Both the position numbers and the translations under genes were made by a program. Below are positions 17,001-26,027 of a stretch of DNA of 64,000 nt, in pieces. Below the pieces are notes generated by a model. It saw nothing but the letters and a program-made list of their open reading frames with translations. It was not told the origin of the DNA and searched no databases. Every line of letters starts with the position of its first letter. Positions within the stretch are counted from its first letter, which is position 1. Source of the DNA: Arcticibacter pallidicorallinus (GTDB lineage: Bacteria > Bacteroidota > Bacteroidia > Sphingobacteriales > Sphingobacteriaceae); the NCBI RefSeq assembly GCF_003002875.1, contig NZ_PVTH01000014.1, positions 1 through 64,000 on the forward strand, given 5' to 3'.

Positions 17001-17244
17001 GATTCTCGCTTTCTATCCGGACTTAAATGTCGCACCAGCCGAGTTTATTCAGCTGCCCCGGGAAAAGTTTAATACGGTGGTGAAGAAAAAGTTTGCGGAT
17101 GCTATGTTTCCGAGTTCTGATACTTATGCATTGAAGGAGTTTGAGAAAGGATTTTTCTACGGGGAGGATGCGTTTAACGCGTTTGTGCAGAATACAGAAA
17201 GGATACTGGTTCCTTTAACCCAGGTGTTTCCAACTTATTTTTAA
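14056..17244 (+). CDS. recC: Exodeoxyribonuclease V subunit RecC
   Basis: The 1062-residue protein has the RecC start, with TDGMNNWLKLSLAENMGIAAN, an order of hydrophobic and acidic helices typical of an inactivated helicase fold, and AREVEVLYNYL and LLGLDFDKFPRKENPVSF in the middle. RecC holds the RecB and RecD motors together and, in studied species, scans for Chi. It has no working P-loop, as expected. It lies 1 bp after recD and 2 bp before recB, so the three are cotranslated. Confidence 0.9.
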   Translation: MGLFLKVSNSLTKLAESLCFELQQQRSGVFQPYTIVTQTDGMNNWLKLSLAENMGIAANYQFYKPSDLINQIYYILGGKGSGTTLSAENTSWLLYHLLDDEDFVKRYPEVSGYYKHTGADSNLKRMGLADKLADLFDQYQIYRPEMIMQWNASNFKEGVANWQQYLWVKARVLSAMQLPDKTLVGAYILDTLRKGENIDLLRAYMPAIHVFGLSITTGYHLTLFYEIARHVDFSFHILNPAPAVYWFEDKSEKQLAWMKKKGFAEPDETAIGNPLLTSWGRVIQNTFHLFFQNDEMLNVYDEADFEEPVPNTLLGKIQHDIFYNLVGDDRNEIYPEDLSDGSVTISSCFTPAREVEVLYNYLVHLIDKRKEELSPRDIVVMVSDIDAYASYIKAVFNNVPYKFQYTIADENFTNTDTISNALHSLFSISEDNFGAEEVLQLLDSSYIRKRFGITDLQLIRSAVAKANIRFGMEGDVADDTVYVSWRYGVQRLMYGISMLGTEEYGAGEDGFYPVDSIEGSASYEIIRFCHFIEVLMDAVKQRKQARSIAGWVQYTQTVLENLVWDPEEGTEEDYELLLAELNKYNLLTPMVNEVIRYDVFSYKFLQTISGSTRAGAFVQGGITFCSLIPMRSIPFKVVALLGLDFDKFPRKENPVSFNLLEKDRKRGDRNVKENDKHLFLETILSANKYFYISYIGQSARDSTALPPSALIDELIDYMESGTVEKGSVKDSLITHHPLHGFSQKYQGGDDRLFNYITQAGSAMSLAAEAKQHKVSELSEISLRSLVSFFKNPIKGYYNDVLGIYYHVDKVLMDETELFELDKLQQWQLKQDLLRADEGDIAERRNKLLKTGGLPLKSMAEISLGQLEKEVMPVRSLFKNCIGEACLRSVSLELSVGDVLLKGNLDQVYGDMLVYVSWSKHEMKYLIDAYIQYLFARAAGEELSLFFVSAVKGQVYEGAAIGQADALERLSDLVNLYKMGHSQILAFYPDLNVAPAEFIQLPREKFNTVVKKKFADAMFPSSDTYALKEFEKGFFYGEDAFNAFVQNTERILVPLTQVFPTYF

Positions 17245-17246
17245 CG

Positions 17247-20200
17247 ATGGCAGTGACTGAGAAGTTCAAAGATTTTAATGCGAGTCGGGTTCCTCTCCAA
17301 GGTAGTAATCTGATTGAAGCCAGTGCGGGTACAGGAAAAACTTATTCGATTGCTATTCTGATGCTCCGCTTAATTCTGGAGAAGCAGCTGCTGGTAAAAG
17401 AGGTTTTGATGGTGACCTTTACGAAGGCCGCTGTGGCGGAATTGGAGGAACGTATCCGATTGTTTGTTCGTACAGCCTACAAATACGTGCAGGGGGAAGA
17501 GATTGCCGATGGTACCATCATGCAACTGGTTGACGAGGCCATGGAGAATCTGGGCGTGGAGCATGTTGAAAGTCTGCTCCGCGATGCCGTGCTTTTTCTG
17601 GATGAAACGTCTGTACTGACGATCCACAGTTTTTGTCAGCAAACACTGACGCAGTTTGCTTTTGAAACCAAGCAACTTTTCGGAGCGGAGACGCTTCAGG
17701 ATACGAGTGCCGTTTTGCAGGATGAAGTTAACAAGTTCTGGAGAAAAGAGGTGACGACTTTGCCATCAGAGCTGCTGGAGTACCTGATCGGCGCGGGTCT
17801 AAGTCGCGCCAGTATATTGAACGTGGTGAGGGAACACCTGGGAGGGAAGCATTATATGTCCTTCAGGGAGGATGAGGAATATTCGTATTGCGAGGATGAT
17901 CACAAAGAGATACTTCAGATGCTGAGGCAGCTGAAGGCTACGGAAGATGATCTGCGGCAGTGTTTGGTGGAACATCTCGATGAGCGGGCTGAAGAGATTC
18001 AGCAGCTGGCGATGGGAAACTCCTATGCTAAAAAAAGTCTACAGGCTCATTTCGGCGATTCTGAAGCTTTGTTAAGCGCCATCGTGAGTAAAAAGTCGAC
18101 GGGCTATATTCAAAAGCTCTTTCCGGACTTGCTTGAAAGGCATGACGAATGCGACGACGCTGCGGAGAAATGGAACGGGGAAGTTTACAAAGTGATCAGT
18201 CGGTTCAACTGCATGGCCATAGGGCAAATTTCCCGCGGTATCAGGGAGTATAAGATGCAGAGCAATCAGATGTCTTTTGATGACATGATCGTGAACCTGC
18301 ATGAGGCTCTTGTCGTTCGAGATCAGTATCAGCTGGTCGTAGGTTTGAGGGAAAAGTATAAGGCTGTTTTCATTGATGAGTTTCAGGATACGGACGATCT
18401 GCAATACGCCATTTTTCAGAAGGCCTTTGGTGAGGATACCATTCTTTTCTATATAGGCGACCCGAAGCAGTCGATATATGCATGGAGGAAGGCGGATATC
18501 GAGACTTATTTCGAGGCTTTCCGTCAAGCAGGACAGCGTTATTCGATGAATACGAATTACCGTTCTTCTGCCGGATTTATTGCTTCAATGAACTTGTTCT
18601 TTCAGCCAGTGGAAGGCTTTGATACGTTTTACTTCCAGGGAGCAGCAGATAGCATTGACTATATTCAGGTGGAGTCTCCTGTCAATAACACGAAGGGCGA
18701 GCTACTTAAAAATGGCTTGGCTGATATTCCGATGAGCATCATCGGGAAGCCCAATAAGGATGCGATTTCAGAGGGAGTTGCTGCGCAGGTGATGGCCTTG
18801 CTGGATGACGAAACGTATTCTATATTAAAGAACGGTAAGGAGCGGCCGGTAAGACCATCGGATATTGGTATTTTGGTTCGTAAGAACTCGGAGGGCCAGG
18901 CTATTAAGCGGATCTTGTCTAAATACAATATCCCTGCGGTGACCATAGGTGATACGAAGGTGCTGAAAACCGAAGAGGCGGTAGAGCTGCTTTATATTCT
19001 CGACGCGATGCTCAATATCTCCTTATCGACCATTAACCGCGCCTTACTTTCTCCGCTTACAGGCTTGTCCATCGAGGATGTTTTGCTTTTGAATGAAGAG
19101 CAGGCAACGGAAAGGTTCGGTCTGTACAAGTCGACCTGGGAGAAAAATGGGATCTATAATGCTTTGATGGACTTTATTTCAGATTTTAAGGTTCAACAAA
19201 ACTTGCTTGAGGGGCAGGTGGAAAATGGCGAGCGAATTATCACGAACCTCTATCAATTGGTGGAGTTGTTTCATAAGGTGCAGTCGTCCAAAATACTCAA
19301 TCCCCAGGAACTCCTGAGTTGGTTAAAGCGTGGGATTGACGGAATGGAGACCGAGGGGGATGAGTATCTGCAGCGGGTTGAGAGCGACGAAGAGGCGGTG
19401 AAGATTGTGACCATTCATAAGAGTAAGGGACTGGAATATAATATTGTCCTGGCTCCTTATCTGGATTTTACCTTTTTCGAGAAGCGGGAGATATTCAGCT
19501 TTAAGCATCCGGAACTGAAGAAGTATGTTTCGGCGGTGAAAAGGGAGCTGACCGACACGGATATGGTGCTGATCAGCGCACAGGAAGAACAGGAAAACCG
19601 ACGCCTGCTTTACGTTACCATTACCCGGGGGGTATATAAATGTTTCATTTATAAAAATACCGGTAGGAGGAACTCGACTTTGGAGACGTTCACTCAGGTT
19701 CTTAAGAATGCTGATCAATCGCTTATTGCCTTGGAAGAAGGATTGGAAATTCCGGAAGATTACTCGTTTAGAAAAGGTGCTCAGGCCTGGAAGCCGTTCG
19801 TTCCTGAAGGGGAGGTTGATTTCAAGCTTGTGCAGCAAAACTGGACGCGGATGAGTTACAGCAGGCTGAATGTTCAGCACGAGCGTTCGGCCAAGTATGT
19901 TTACAGGAAGCACAGTGGTTACGAGGAGTTTATTTTCAATCAGCTGCAAAGGGGTGCCAATACAGGAAACATGCTTCACTTTTTATTCGAGACGATCAAT
20001 TTTACGGATTCGGAAAGATGGAATGATAAGATTGATGCGGCGATTAAGCGTTTTGCTCCAAGGTATCAGGAAGATCTTCCGGCCATGTTGCATACGCTGT
20101 TGAGCCATGCGATGAATGCGGTGATACCTTTTGATAGTGCTGCGTTTTCTTTGGCTGGTGTTAACTATACCAAGCGAATCCATGAGCTGGAGTTCGACTT

Positions 20201-20642
20201 TACAGTACCTTCGTTTAACCCTTACCATCTAAGGTCTTTGTCTTCGGAAGGGATGTCAGTCGACGTTCATGCTCCGGGCTCTATGGAAGGGCTGATGAAT
20301 GGGAAGATCGACTTGTTTTTCGAGCATGAAGGGAAATATTATGTGCTCGACTGGAAATCCAACTATCTGGGAGATACGCTGGAGGACTATAGTCAGGATC
20401 AAATTGCTCTGGCAATGAATGAGAATAATTATCATCTGCAGTATCTTTTGTACACGCTCGCGGTTAAAAAATATCTTCAAACCAGGCTGCCGGACTTTGA
20501 TTATTCCCGGGATTTTGGCGGTGTTGTCTACATGTTTCTAAGAGGGGTCAGGGCCGGTCAGGCTACGGGAATCTATGTTCAGAAGCCCTCTGAGGATACT
20601 ATTGGAAAGCTGGAAGGATTGCTAAGCTCTGATGTAATATAG
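17247..20642 (+). CDS. recB: Exodeoxyribonuclease V subunit RecB (helicase-nuclease)
   Basis: This 1131-residue protein is the 3'-5' helicase and nuclease of RecBCD. Visible motifs are Walker A ASAGTGKT (25-32), motif II VFIDEFQDTDD (about 375), motif III YIGDPKQSIYAWRKAD, motif V VTIHKSKGLEYNIV and motif VI LLYVTITRG. The C-terminal nuclease domain has TGNMLHFLFE, GKIDLFF (about 1019) and LDWKSNYLG (about 1035), which supply the His, Asp and Asp-x-Lys metal and catalytic residues. Both activities should be intact. It is the last gene of the operon. Confidence 0.93.
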   Translation: MAVTEKFKDFNASRVPLQGSNLIEASAGTGKTYSIAILMLRLILEKQLLVKEVLMVTFTKAAVAELEERIRLFVRTAYKYVQGEEIADGTIMQLVDEAMENLGVEHVESLLRDAVLFLDETSVLTIHSFCQQTLTQFAFETKQLFGAETLQDTSAVLQDEVNKFWRKEVTTLPSELLEYLIGAGLSRASILNVVREHLGGKHYMSFREDEEYSYCEDDHKEILQMLRQLKATEDDLRQCLVEHLDERAEEIQQLAMGNSYAKKSLQAHFGDSEALLSAIVSKKSTGYIQKLFPDLLERHDECDDAAEKWNGEVYKVISRFNCMAIGQISRGIREYKMQSNQMSFDDMIVNLHEALVVRDQYQLVVGLREKYKAVFIDEFQDTDDLQYAIFQKAFGEDTILFYIGDPKQSIYAWRKADIETYFEAFRQAGQRYSMNTNYRSSAGFIASMNLFFQPVEGFDTFYFQGAADSIDYIQVESPVNNTKGELLKNGLADIPMSIIGKPNKDAISEGVAAQVMALLDDETYSILKNGKERPVRPSDIGILVRKNSEGQAIKRILSKYNIPAVTIGDTKVLKTEEAVELLYILDAMLNISLSTINRALLSPLTGLSIEDVLLLNEEQATERFGLYKSTWEKNGIYNALMDFISDFKVQQNLLEGQVENGERIITNLYQLVELFHKVQSSKILNPQELLSWLKRGIDGMETEGDEYLQRVESDEEAVKIVTIHKSKGLEYNIVLAPYLDFTFFEKREIFSFKHPELKKYVSAVKRELTDTDMVLISAQEEQENRRLLYVTITRGVYKCFIYKNTGRRNSTLETFTQVLKNADQSLIALEEGLEIPEDYSFRKGAQAWKPFVPEGEVDFKLVQQNWTRMSYSRLNVQHERSAKYVYRKHSGYEEFIFNQLQRGANTGNMLHFLFETINFTDSERWNDKIDAAIKRFAPRYQEDLPAMLHTLLSHAMNAVIPFDSAAFSLAGVNYTKRIHELEFDFTVPSFNPYHLRSLSSEGMSVDVHAPGSMEGLMNGKIDLFFEHEGKYYVLDWKSNYLGDTLEDYSQDQIALAMNENNYHLQYLLYTLAVKKYLQTRLPDFDYSRDFGGVVYMFLRGVRAGQATGIYVQKPSEDTIGKLEGLLSSDVI

Positions 20643-20672
20643 TTGTTAGCAACTCTTTATTGCTTATTTTTG
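20643..20672 (+). promoter_or_regulatory. Bacteroidota-type promoter for the MFS gene
   Basis: TTG at 20643-20645 (-33) and TATTTTTG at 20665-20672 (-7, fits TAnnTTTG) are separated by 19 bp, the usual spacing. The predicted start of transcription near 20679 leaves a leader of about 37 nt to the ATG at 20716. Confidence 0.6.
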
Positions 20673-20715
20673 CGGCTTATGAGAGGCAGACAGTATTACT
20701 GTATTGCGGAATAAT

Positions 20716-21942
20716 ATGAAAGAACAAGCTTTACAGTCAGGTGGCTCCTCCACTAAAGAAATTCTGAACAAGACGGCATACCCCGTTTTGTTCACTATCG
20801 CCTTTACACATTTATTAAATGATTTGATGCAGGCGATTGTGCCGGCAGTCTACCCGATGTTCAAATCAAACTTCAACCTAACTTTTGCGCAGATAGGACT
20901 CATTACCTTTGCGTCTCAGCTTACCGCATCTATCCTTCAACCCTTTATTGGTTACTATACTGACCGTACGCCCAGACCGTTTTCTCTGGCTATCGGTATG
21001 ATGTTTACGTTGGCGGGCTTGATCGTACTTGCTCTGGCGCCGGGCTTTGGGATAATCATTGTGGCGGTGTGCCTCATGGGTGTGGGCTCAGCCATTTTTC
21101 ATCCGGAGTCATCACGGGTTGCCTATCTTGCGTCGGGCGGAAAGAGAGGATTGGCTCAATCCATTTTTCAGCTTGGCGGGAATGCAGGAAGTGCTATCGG
21201 TCCGCTTTTAGCAGCGGTGATTATTGTTCCTTACGGACAGTTTAACATTCTCTGGATTACGCTGGTATCTGTTTTGGCTATTCTGATCTTGTTTCGGATA
21301 GGTAAATGGTATAAAGGTCATTTGATTATGCGTGCCGCGACGAATCATCCGGCGGACGTGCAGCCAAATCTTTCGAAGCTTAAGATTTGGGCATCTGTAG
21401 GTATTCTTCTGATTCTGATTTTCTCGAAGTATTTTTATATGGCCAGTATGACCAGTTACTTTACTTTCTATCTGATTGAAAAGTTTGGCGTCTCTGTTCA
21501 GCAATCGCAGATGTATTTGTTTATTTTTCTGGGCTCTGTCGCTGCAGGAACGCTGATTGGAGGTCCGCTGGGCGATGCTTTTGGACGTAAATATGTGATC
21601 TGGTTTTCGATATTGGGCGCTGCTCCTTTTACATTAATGCTGCCTTTCGCCAGCTTATTTTGGATCGGGGTATTGGCGGCGATCATCGGGGTGATCATCG
21701 CTTCGGCGTTCTCTGCTATCCTTGTTTATGCTCAGGAGTTATTACCGGGGAATGTAGGGATGGTATCAGGCTTGTTCTTTGGTTTTGCCTTTGGAATGGG
21801 CGGATTGGGGTCTGCGATTATGGGTAAGCTGGCGGATGCGACCAGTATTGAGCATGTGTTTTATATCTGTTCTTTTCTTCCGCTGATCGGGGTAATAACC
21901 GGTTTCCTGCCTTCGCTTAATAAACTTAAATCGCGAGCTTAA
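20716..21942 (+). CDS. MFS exporter, fosmidomycin-resistance (Fsr) type
   Basis: The 408-residue protein has about 12 hydrophobic segments. Its first helix region, FTHLLNDLMQAIVPAVYP, then GYYTDRTPRP and GVGSAIFHPESSR, is characteristic of the Fsr/YgaY-like drug:proton antiporters in the inner membrane. A TTG codon at 20704 would add four residues, but the ATG at 20716 is better placed. The double-ABC gene starts 1 bp after its stop, so the two form an operon. The substrate is unknown; drug or metabolite efflux is inferred. Confidence 0.82.
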   Translation: MKEQALQSGGSSTKEILNKTAYPVLFTIAFTHLLNDLMQAIVPAVYPMFKSNFNLTFAQIGLITFASQLTASILQPFIGYYTDRTPRPFSLAIGMMFTLAGLIVLALAPGFGIIIVAVCLMGVGSAIFHPESSRVAYLASGGKRGLAQSIFQLGGNAGSAIGPLLAAVIIVPYGQFNILWITLVSVLAILILFRIGKWYKGHLIMRAATNHPADVQPNLSKLKIWASVGILLILIFSKYFYMASMTSYFTFYLIEKFGVSVQQSQMYLFIFLGSVAAGTLIGGPLGDAFGRKYVIWFSILGAAPFTLMLPFASLFWIGVLAAIIGVIIASAFSAILVYAQELLPGNVGMVSGLFFGFAFGMGGLGSAIMGKLADATSIEHVFYICSFLPLIGVITGFLPSLNKLKSRA

Positions 21943-21943
21943 G

Positions 21944-23428
21944 ATGAATACAACCATCCTGGCATTTAATAATATCACCGTTCGCAGCCTGAACCAGGTA
22001 ATTTTTAAAGATCTGAGCTTTGAGATTCGTGAGAATGAAAACTGGGCGCTGATTGGTGAGAGCGGCTCGGGTAAAAGTGCGTTGCTTGAGACAATTGCCG
22101 GAAGGCTTGGGGTAAGTAAAGGGCATATTGACCATACCTATTTCGGCAGCAGACAGGGTGTAGCCGGAGAATTGGTGAATTGGCATAAGGGGGTGTCTTT
22201 CGTTTCTTCGCGACATAGTTTCCGGAATCTTTCCAACACAACAGAATTTTACTACCAGCAGCGGTACAACTCCTTCGACTCCGATGATGCACCTACAGTT
22301 GCCTCTTACCTGGCCGGCTTAAATTTAGTTGGGCACTCTGCGTATTGGACTATGGACAGGGTTGTCGAGCGTCTGAATTTACGGGACCTGTTGGCTGAAC
22401 AGATTATAAAATTGTCGAACGGTGAAACCAAACGTTTGCTATTGGCTGCTGCTCTTCTGAAGAACCCCATTCTTTTATTGCTGGATAATCCCTTGGCGGG
22501 TCTCGATGTGGGGCGTCGTGCTGACTTCAATAATTTGATAGCTGAGATCAATCAATCAGGGATCAGGATTATTATGGCTACATCCCCACTCGAAATACCA
22601 GATGCGATAACTCATATTGCTGTATTAAGTGGGGGGAAGGTTCGAACTGCATGCACGCGGGCTGAGTTCGCAATTGATAAGTACCAAGCGGATTCGCATG
22701 TCGAAATTGACGAGGGGGAGCTGAGGGAATTGATCGAGAGAAAGCCGGTGGAATCGTTTGAGTTTATTGTGCGTATGAATAATGTACAGATCCGCTATGG
22801 TGATGCTGTAATTCTGGACGATGTCAACTGGACTATACGCCAGGGAGAGCGCTGGGCGCTGGTGGGAGCCAATGGATCAGGCAAGTCGACTTTGCTAAGC
22901 TTAATAAACGGTGATAATCCGCAGGCATATGCAAACGATATCCTGCTATTCGACAGGAAGAGAGGAAGCGGTGAAAGTATTTGGGATATTAAAAAGAAAA
23001 TAGGTTTTGTCTCCCCGGAATTGTTCCAGTATTTTCCATCAGCGATGACTTGTATACAGGTTGTTGAGTCGGGATTCTACGATACCCTTGGCCTTTTCCG
23101 GCCGTCGAATCATAAGCTCGCGGAGATCGCACGCCGTTGGATGAGACTAATAGGGGTTGATGTTGATGAGTCTCAGCTGTTTCGTCATGTTTCGGCCAGT
23201 AAGCAGCGTCTTTGTTTATTAGCCAGAGCAATGGTAAAGAACCCACCACTTCTTATCTTTGATGAGCCTTGCCAGGGGCTGGATGCACACCAGCAGGCGC
23301 ACTTTAAACAGGTGGTAAATGTTGTTTGCAAAAATAGTAAGGCTTCGCTAATCTATGTCAGCCATTATCATGATGAACTTCCGGAGGTGATCGAGCAGAC
23401 TCTGACTCTGGATAAACAGAATTCATAG
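21944..23428 (+). CDS. Double ABC ATPase, ModF/PhrA-like
   Basis: This 494-residue soluble protein carries two ABC domains in tandem. The first has Walker A GESGSGKS (about 38-45), signature LSNGETKR and Walker B LLLDNPLAGLD. The second has Walker A GANGSGKS (about 308-315) and Walker B LIFDEPCQGLD, with the signature changed to VSASKQR. There are no membrane segments. The layout matches ModF (also called PhrA), an accessory ATPase linked with molybdate transport in E. coli. No molybdate genes are nearby here, so the role is open. It is translationally close to the Fsr-type exporter, 1 bp upstream. Confidence 0.72.
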   Translation: MNTTILAFNNITVRSLNQVIFKDLSFEIRENENWALIGESGSGKSALLETIAGRLGVSKGHIDHTYFGSRQGVAGELVNWHKGVSFVSSRHSFRNLSNTTEFYYQQRYNSFDSDDAPTVASYLAGLNLVGHSAYWTMDRVVERLNLRDLLAEQIIKLSNGETKRLLLAAALLKNPILLLLDNPLAGLDVGRRADFNNLIAEINQSGIRIIMATSPLEIPDAITHIAVLSGGKVRTACTRAEFAIDKYQADSHVEIDEGELRELIERKPVESFEFIVRMNNVQIRYGDAVILDDVNWTIRQGERWALVGANGSGKSTLLSLINGDNPQAYANDILLFDRKRGSGESIWDIKKKIGFVSPELFQYFPSAMTCIQVVESGFYDTLGLFRPSNHKLAEIARRWMRLIGVDVDESQLFRHVSASKQRLCLLARAMVKNPPLLIFDEPCQGLDAHQQAHFKQVVNVVCKNSKASLIYVSHYHDELPEVIEQTLTLDKQNS

Positions 23429-23590
23429 TGCAAAGTCTTTATGAAACCATTACATAAACTACAGATAGAGTTTACATTGCGGTCATAACTTAGCGTTATC
23501 AAAAGTTACAGCTATGAGATTAAATCCGGTTTGTATATACTTTTACGTTAAAGAACGTTATTTTCGTGCAAGGATACGGTCCTTTTTTCT

Positions 23591-24631
23591 ATGAAAATAC
23601 TTTATGCTATCCAGGGTACCGGTAACGGACACTTGAGTCGCGCGATGGATGTTATCCCTTGTCTGCAGCAGCTGGGGGATGTTGACATACTTGTCAGCGG
23701 CATACAAGGCGACCTTGTTTTGCCTTTTGAGGTGAAGTATGAGCTAAAAGGACTCAGTTTTATTTTCGGAAAATCAGGCGGCGTTAATCTTTGGAAGACG
23801 CTTGTCAAGGCGAATCTCCGCCGGTTGGTGAAAGGGATTAACTCATTGCCTATTGAAAAATACGATTTAGTGCTCAATGACTTCGAGCCGGTTTCTTCAT
23901 GGGCCTGTTATATGAAGAATAAGCCCTGCATCGCTCTTAGCCATCAGGCAGCAGTTTTATCCCCCAACGCTCCGCGTCCTGAGCACCGGGATATGATTGG
24001 TAATCTGGTGCTTAATAATTATGCTCCTGCAAGTTCCCGACACGGATTCCACTTTCAATCTTATGATGAAAATATTTACACACCTGTAATAAGAAGTCAG
24101 GTTAGAAATCAGGAGCTGAGGGATGATGGCCATTATACCGTTTATTTGCCTGCCTATGATGATGCACGCCTGATCAGGCAGCTTTCGACGTTTAAGGATA
24201 TTCAATGGGATGTGTTTTCCAAGCATAATAAGAAGAAACTGACCGTGAAGAATATCACCATACAGCCAATTGATAATGAAAAGTTTACCAGAAGCATGGC
24301 CCGTTCTGCCGGTGTGCTCACTGGTGCGGGGTTCGAAACTCCTGCTGAAGCATTGTACATGGGTAAGAAGATATTGGTGATTCCTATGAAAAACCAGTAT
24401 GAACAGCATCTTAACGCGGCTGCTCTTCGTGAAATGGGCGTACCCGTAATCAAGAGCCTTAAAGATAAATATGCTCCTGCCATACAAAGCTGGATAGAGT
24501 CAGGTGAAATTATTCCGGTTCACTATCCGGATATGACGCAGGAAATCGTAAATGCCGTCGTTGGTAGTTATACCGGCAAAGAACCCGGACAATGGTCTGT
24601 TGACGACCAATTTCGTTCAACCATTCTTTAA
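23591..24631 (+). CDS. Glycosyltransferase, MJ1255 family (GT-B fold)
   Basis: The 346-residue protein begins MKILYAIQGTGNGHLSRA, the nucleotide-sugar glycosyltransferase start seen in the MJ1255/TIGR00661 family and related to MurG. The second half has GVLTGAGFETPAEALYMGKK (about 240), matching the donor-binding region of GT-B enzymes. No signal peptide or membrane helix is seen, so it is cytoplasmic or peripheral. It should transfer a sugar from a nucleotide donor to a lipid or other acceptor, not identifiable here. A GH1 glycosidase gene starts 21 bp after its stop, so the two are probably cotranscribed. Confidence 0.7.
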   Translation: MKILYAIQGTGNGHLSRAMDVIPCLQQLGDVDILVSGIQGDLVLPFEVKYELKGLSFIFGKSGGVNLWKTLVKANLRRLVKGINSLPIEKYDLVLNDFEPVSSWACYMKNKPCIALSHQAAVLSPNAPRPEHRDMIGNLVLNNYAPASSRHGFHFQSYDENIYTPVIRSQVRNQELRDDGHYTVYLPAYDDARLIRQLSTFKDIQWDVFSKHNKKKLTVKNITIQPIDNEKFTRSMARSAGVLTGAGFETPAEALYMGKKILVIPMKNQYEQHLNAAALREMGVPVIKSLKDKYAPAIQSWIESGEIIPVHYPDMTQEIVNAVVGSYTGKEPGQWSVDDQFRSTIL

Positions 24632-24652
24632 TCGTAAACGGAGAAACGAGGC

Positions 24653-25981
24653 TTGGAGAAGGAATTATTTGGTAAAGATTTTAAATGGGGAGTTTCTACG
24701 GCTGCGTTTCAAATAGAAGGCAGCTGTTCTTCGGACGGCAAAGGTGCTTCCATCTGGGATACGTTCACAGCCAGGAAAGGCAAGGTACATGGCGGGCAGA
24801 ATGCCGGGGTGGCCTGTGATTTCTATAATCTGTATGAGAAAGACCTCGACATTGTAAAGGCTCTCAATATTCCAAACTTTAGGTTTTCGATTGCCTGGAG
24901 CAGAATATTGCCCGTTGGAAAAGGTGCTGTAAATCAGAAGGGACTGGATTTTTATAACAGGCTGATAGATGCTTGTCTGGAACGCGGCATCGACCCATGG
25001 CCTACTTTGTATCATTGGGACCTTCCGCAGGCACTGGAAGACCTCGGCGGATGGACCAACCGGGATGTGGTTGAGTGGTTTTCGGCTTATGCGGATATTT
25101 GTGCGAGGAATTTTGGTGACCGGATCGGTCATTGGATGGTGATGAACGAGCCTATGGTTTTTACTGGTGCGGGTCATTTTTTAGGAGTTCATGCTCCAGG
25201 GAGGACCGGACTCAAAAATTTTTTTCCGGCAGTGCATCATGCAGTTTTAAGCATGGCCGCCGGTGGTAGAATATTAAAGGCGTCTCAGCCTCATGCTGAG
25301 ATTGGTACGACTTTCTCGTGTTCGCATATTGAACCTTATTCTCAACGGTCGTGGGATGTTTCTGCGGCTAACCGGGCAGATGTATTATTCAACCGACTGC
25401 TCATCGAGCCGGTTCTTGGAATGGGTTATCCGGATAAAGATGTTTCTGTGATGAAGGGGATTCGTAAGTATATGCTTCCGGGAGATGAGGAGAAGATGGC
25501 CTTTGATTTTGACTTTATCGGGATCCAGACGTATACGCGGGAAGTCATCAGATATTCTCTTTTGACGCCTTACCTGCATGCTAAGCTTGTAAAGGCTGAG
25601 AAAAGGAAGGTACCTCTGACCGCTATGAAGTGGGAGGTGTATCCTGAAGGTATTTATCCGGTCATCAAAAAGTACAGCCAGTACAAGCAGATTAAAAAGA
25701 TCTATATCACGGAGAATGGTGCTGCTTTTCCGGACACGGTTACGAATGGCACCGTAGATGACCAGGAAAGGCTTGCATTTATTCGGACGAGTATACAAGA
25801 GCTTCTGCGAGCGCGGGAAGAGGGATGTCCTGCAGAAGGCTACTTCGTATGGACCCTCACTGATAACTTTGAATGGGCGGAAGGATATCGTCCGCGGTTT
25901 GGCCTGGTTCATGTGGATTTTGAGACGCAGGAACGCAGAGTCAAGTCATCGGGGAAGTGGTACCGGGATTTTTTAAAATAG
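24653..25981 (+). CDS. GH1 family beta-glycosidase
   Basis: The 442-residue enzyme is a cytoplasmic retaining glycosidase of family GH1. It starts with FKWGVSTAAFQIEG, has the acid/base Glu in MNEP (E166) and the nucleophile in YITENG (E354), and ends with WTLTDNFEWAEGYRPRFGL, the substrate-binding tail. The length is normal for GH1. The start codon is TTG with GGAGAAACGAGG upstream; no ATG is near the conserved start. Beta-glucoside or related cleavage is expected. The close link to the glycosyltransferase upstream is unusual and may mean a shared glycolipid or glycoside. Confidence 0.9.
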   Translation: MEKELFGKDFKWGVSTAAFQIEGSCSSDGKGASIWDTFTARKGKVHGGQNAGVACDFYNLYEKDLDIVKALNIPNFRFSIAWSRILPVGKGAVNQKGLDFYNRLIDACLERGIDPWPTLYHWDLPQALEDLGGWTNRDVVEWFSAYADICARNFGDRIGHWMVMNEPMVFTGAGHFLGVHAPGRTGLKNFFPAVHHAVLSMAAGGRILKASQPHAEIGTTFSCSHIEPYSQRSWDVSAANRADVLFNRLLIEPVLGMGYPDKDVSVMKGIRKYMLPGDEEKMAFDFDFIGIQTYTREVIRYSLLTPYLHAKLVKAEKRKVPLTAMKWEVYPEGIYPVIKKYSQYKQIKKIYITENGAAFPDTVTNGTVDDQERLAFIRTSIQELLRAREEGCPAEGYFVWTLTDNFEWAEGYRPRFGLVHVDFETQERRVKSSGKWYRDFLK

Positions 25982-25985
25982 TAAA

Positions 25986-26003
25986 GGCTCCTTTGAGGGA
26001 GCC
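25986..26003. terminator. Short hairpin between convergent genes
   Basis: GGCTCC (25986-25991) pairs with GGAGCC (25998-26003) around a 6-nt loop, just after the GH1 gene and before the converging desaturase. The T-run is poor, so it is a weak terminator candidate. Confidence 0.4.
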
Positions 26004-26027
26004 ATTCGTTATATCTTGGTTGATTTG

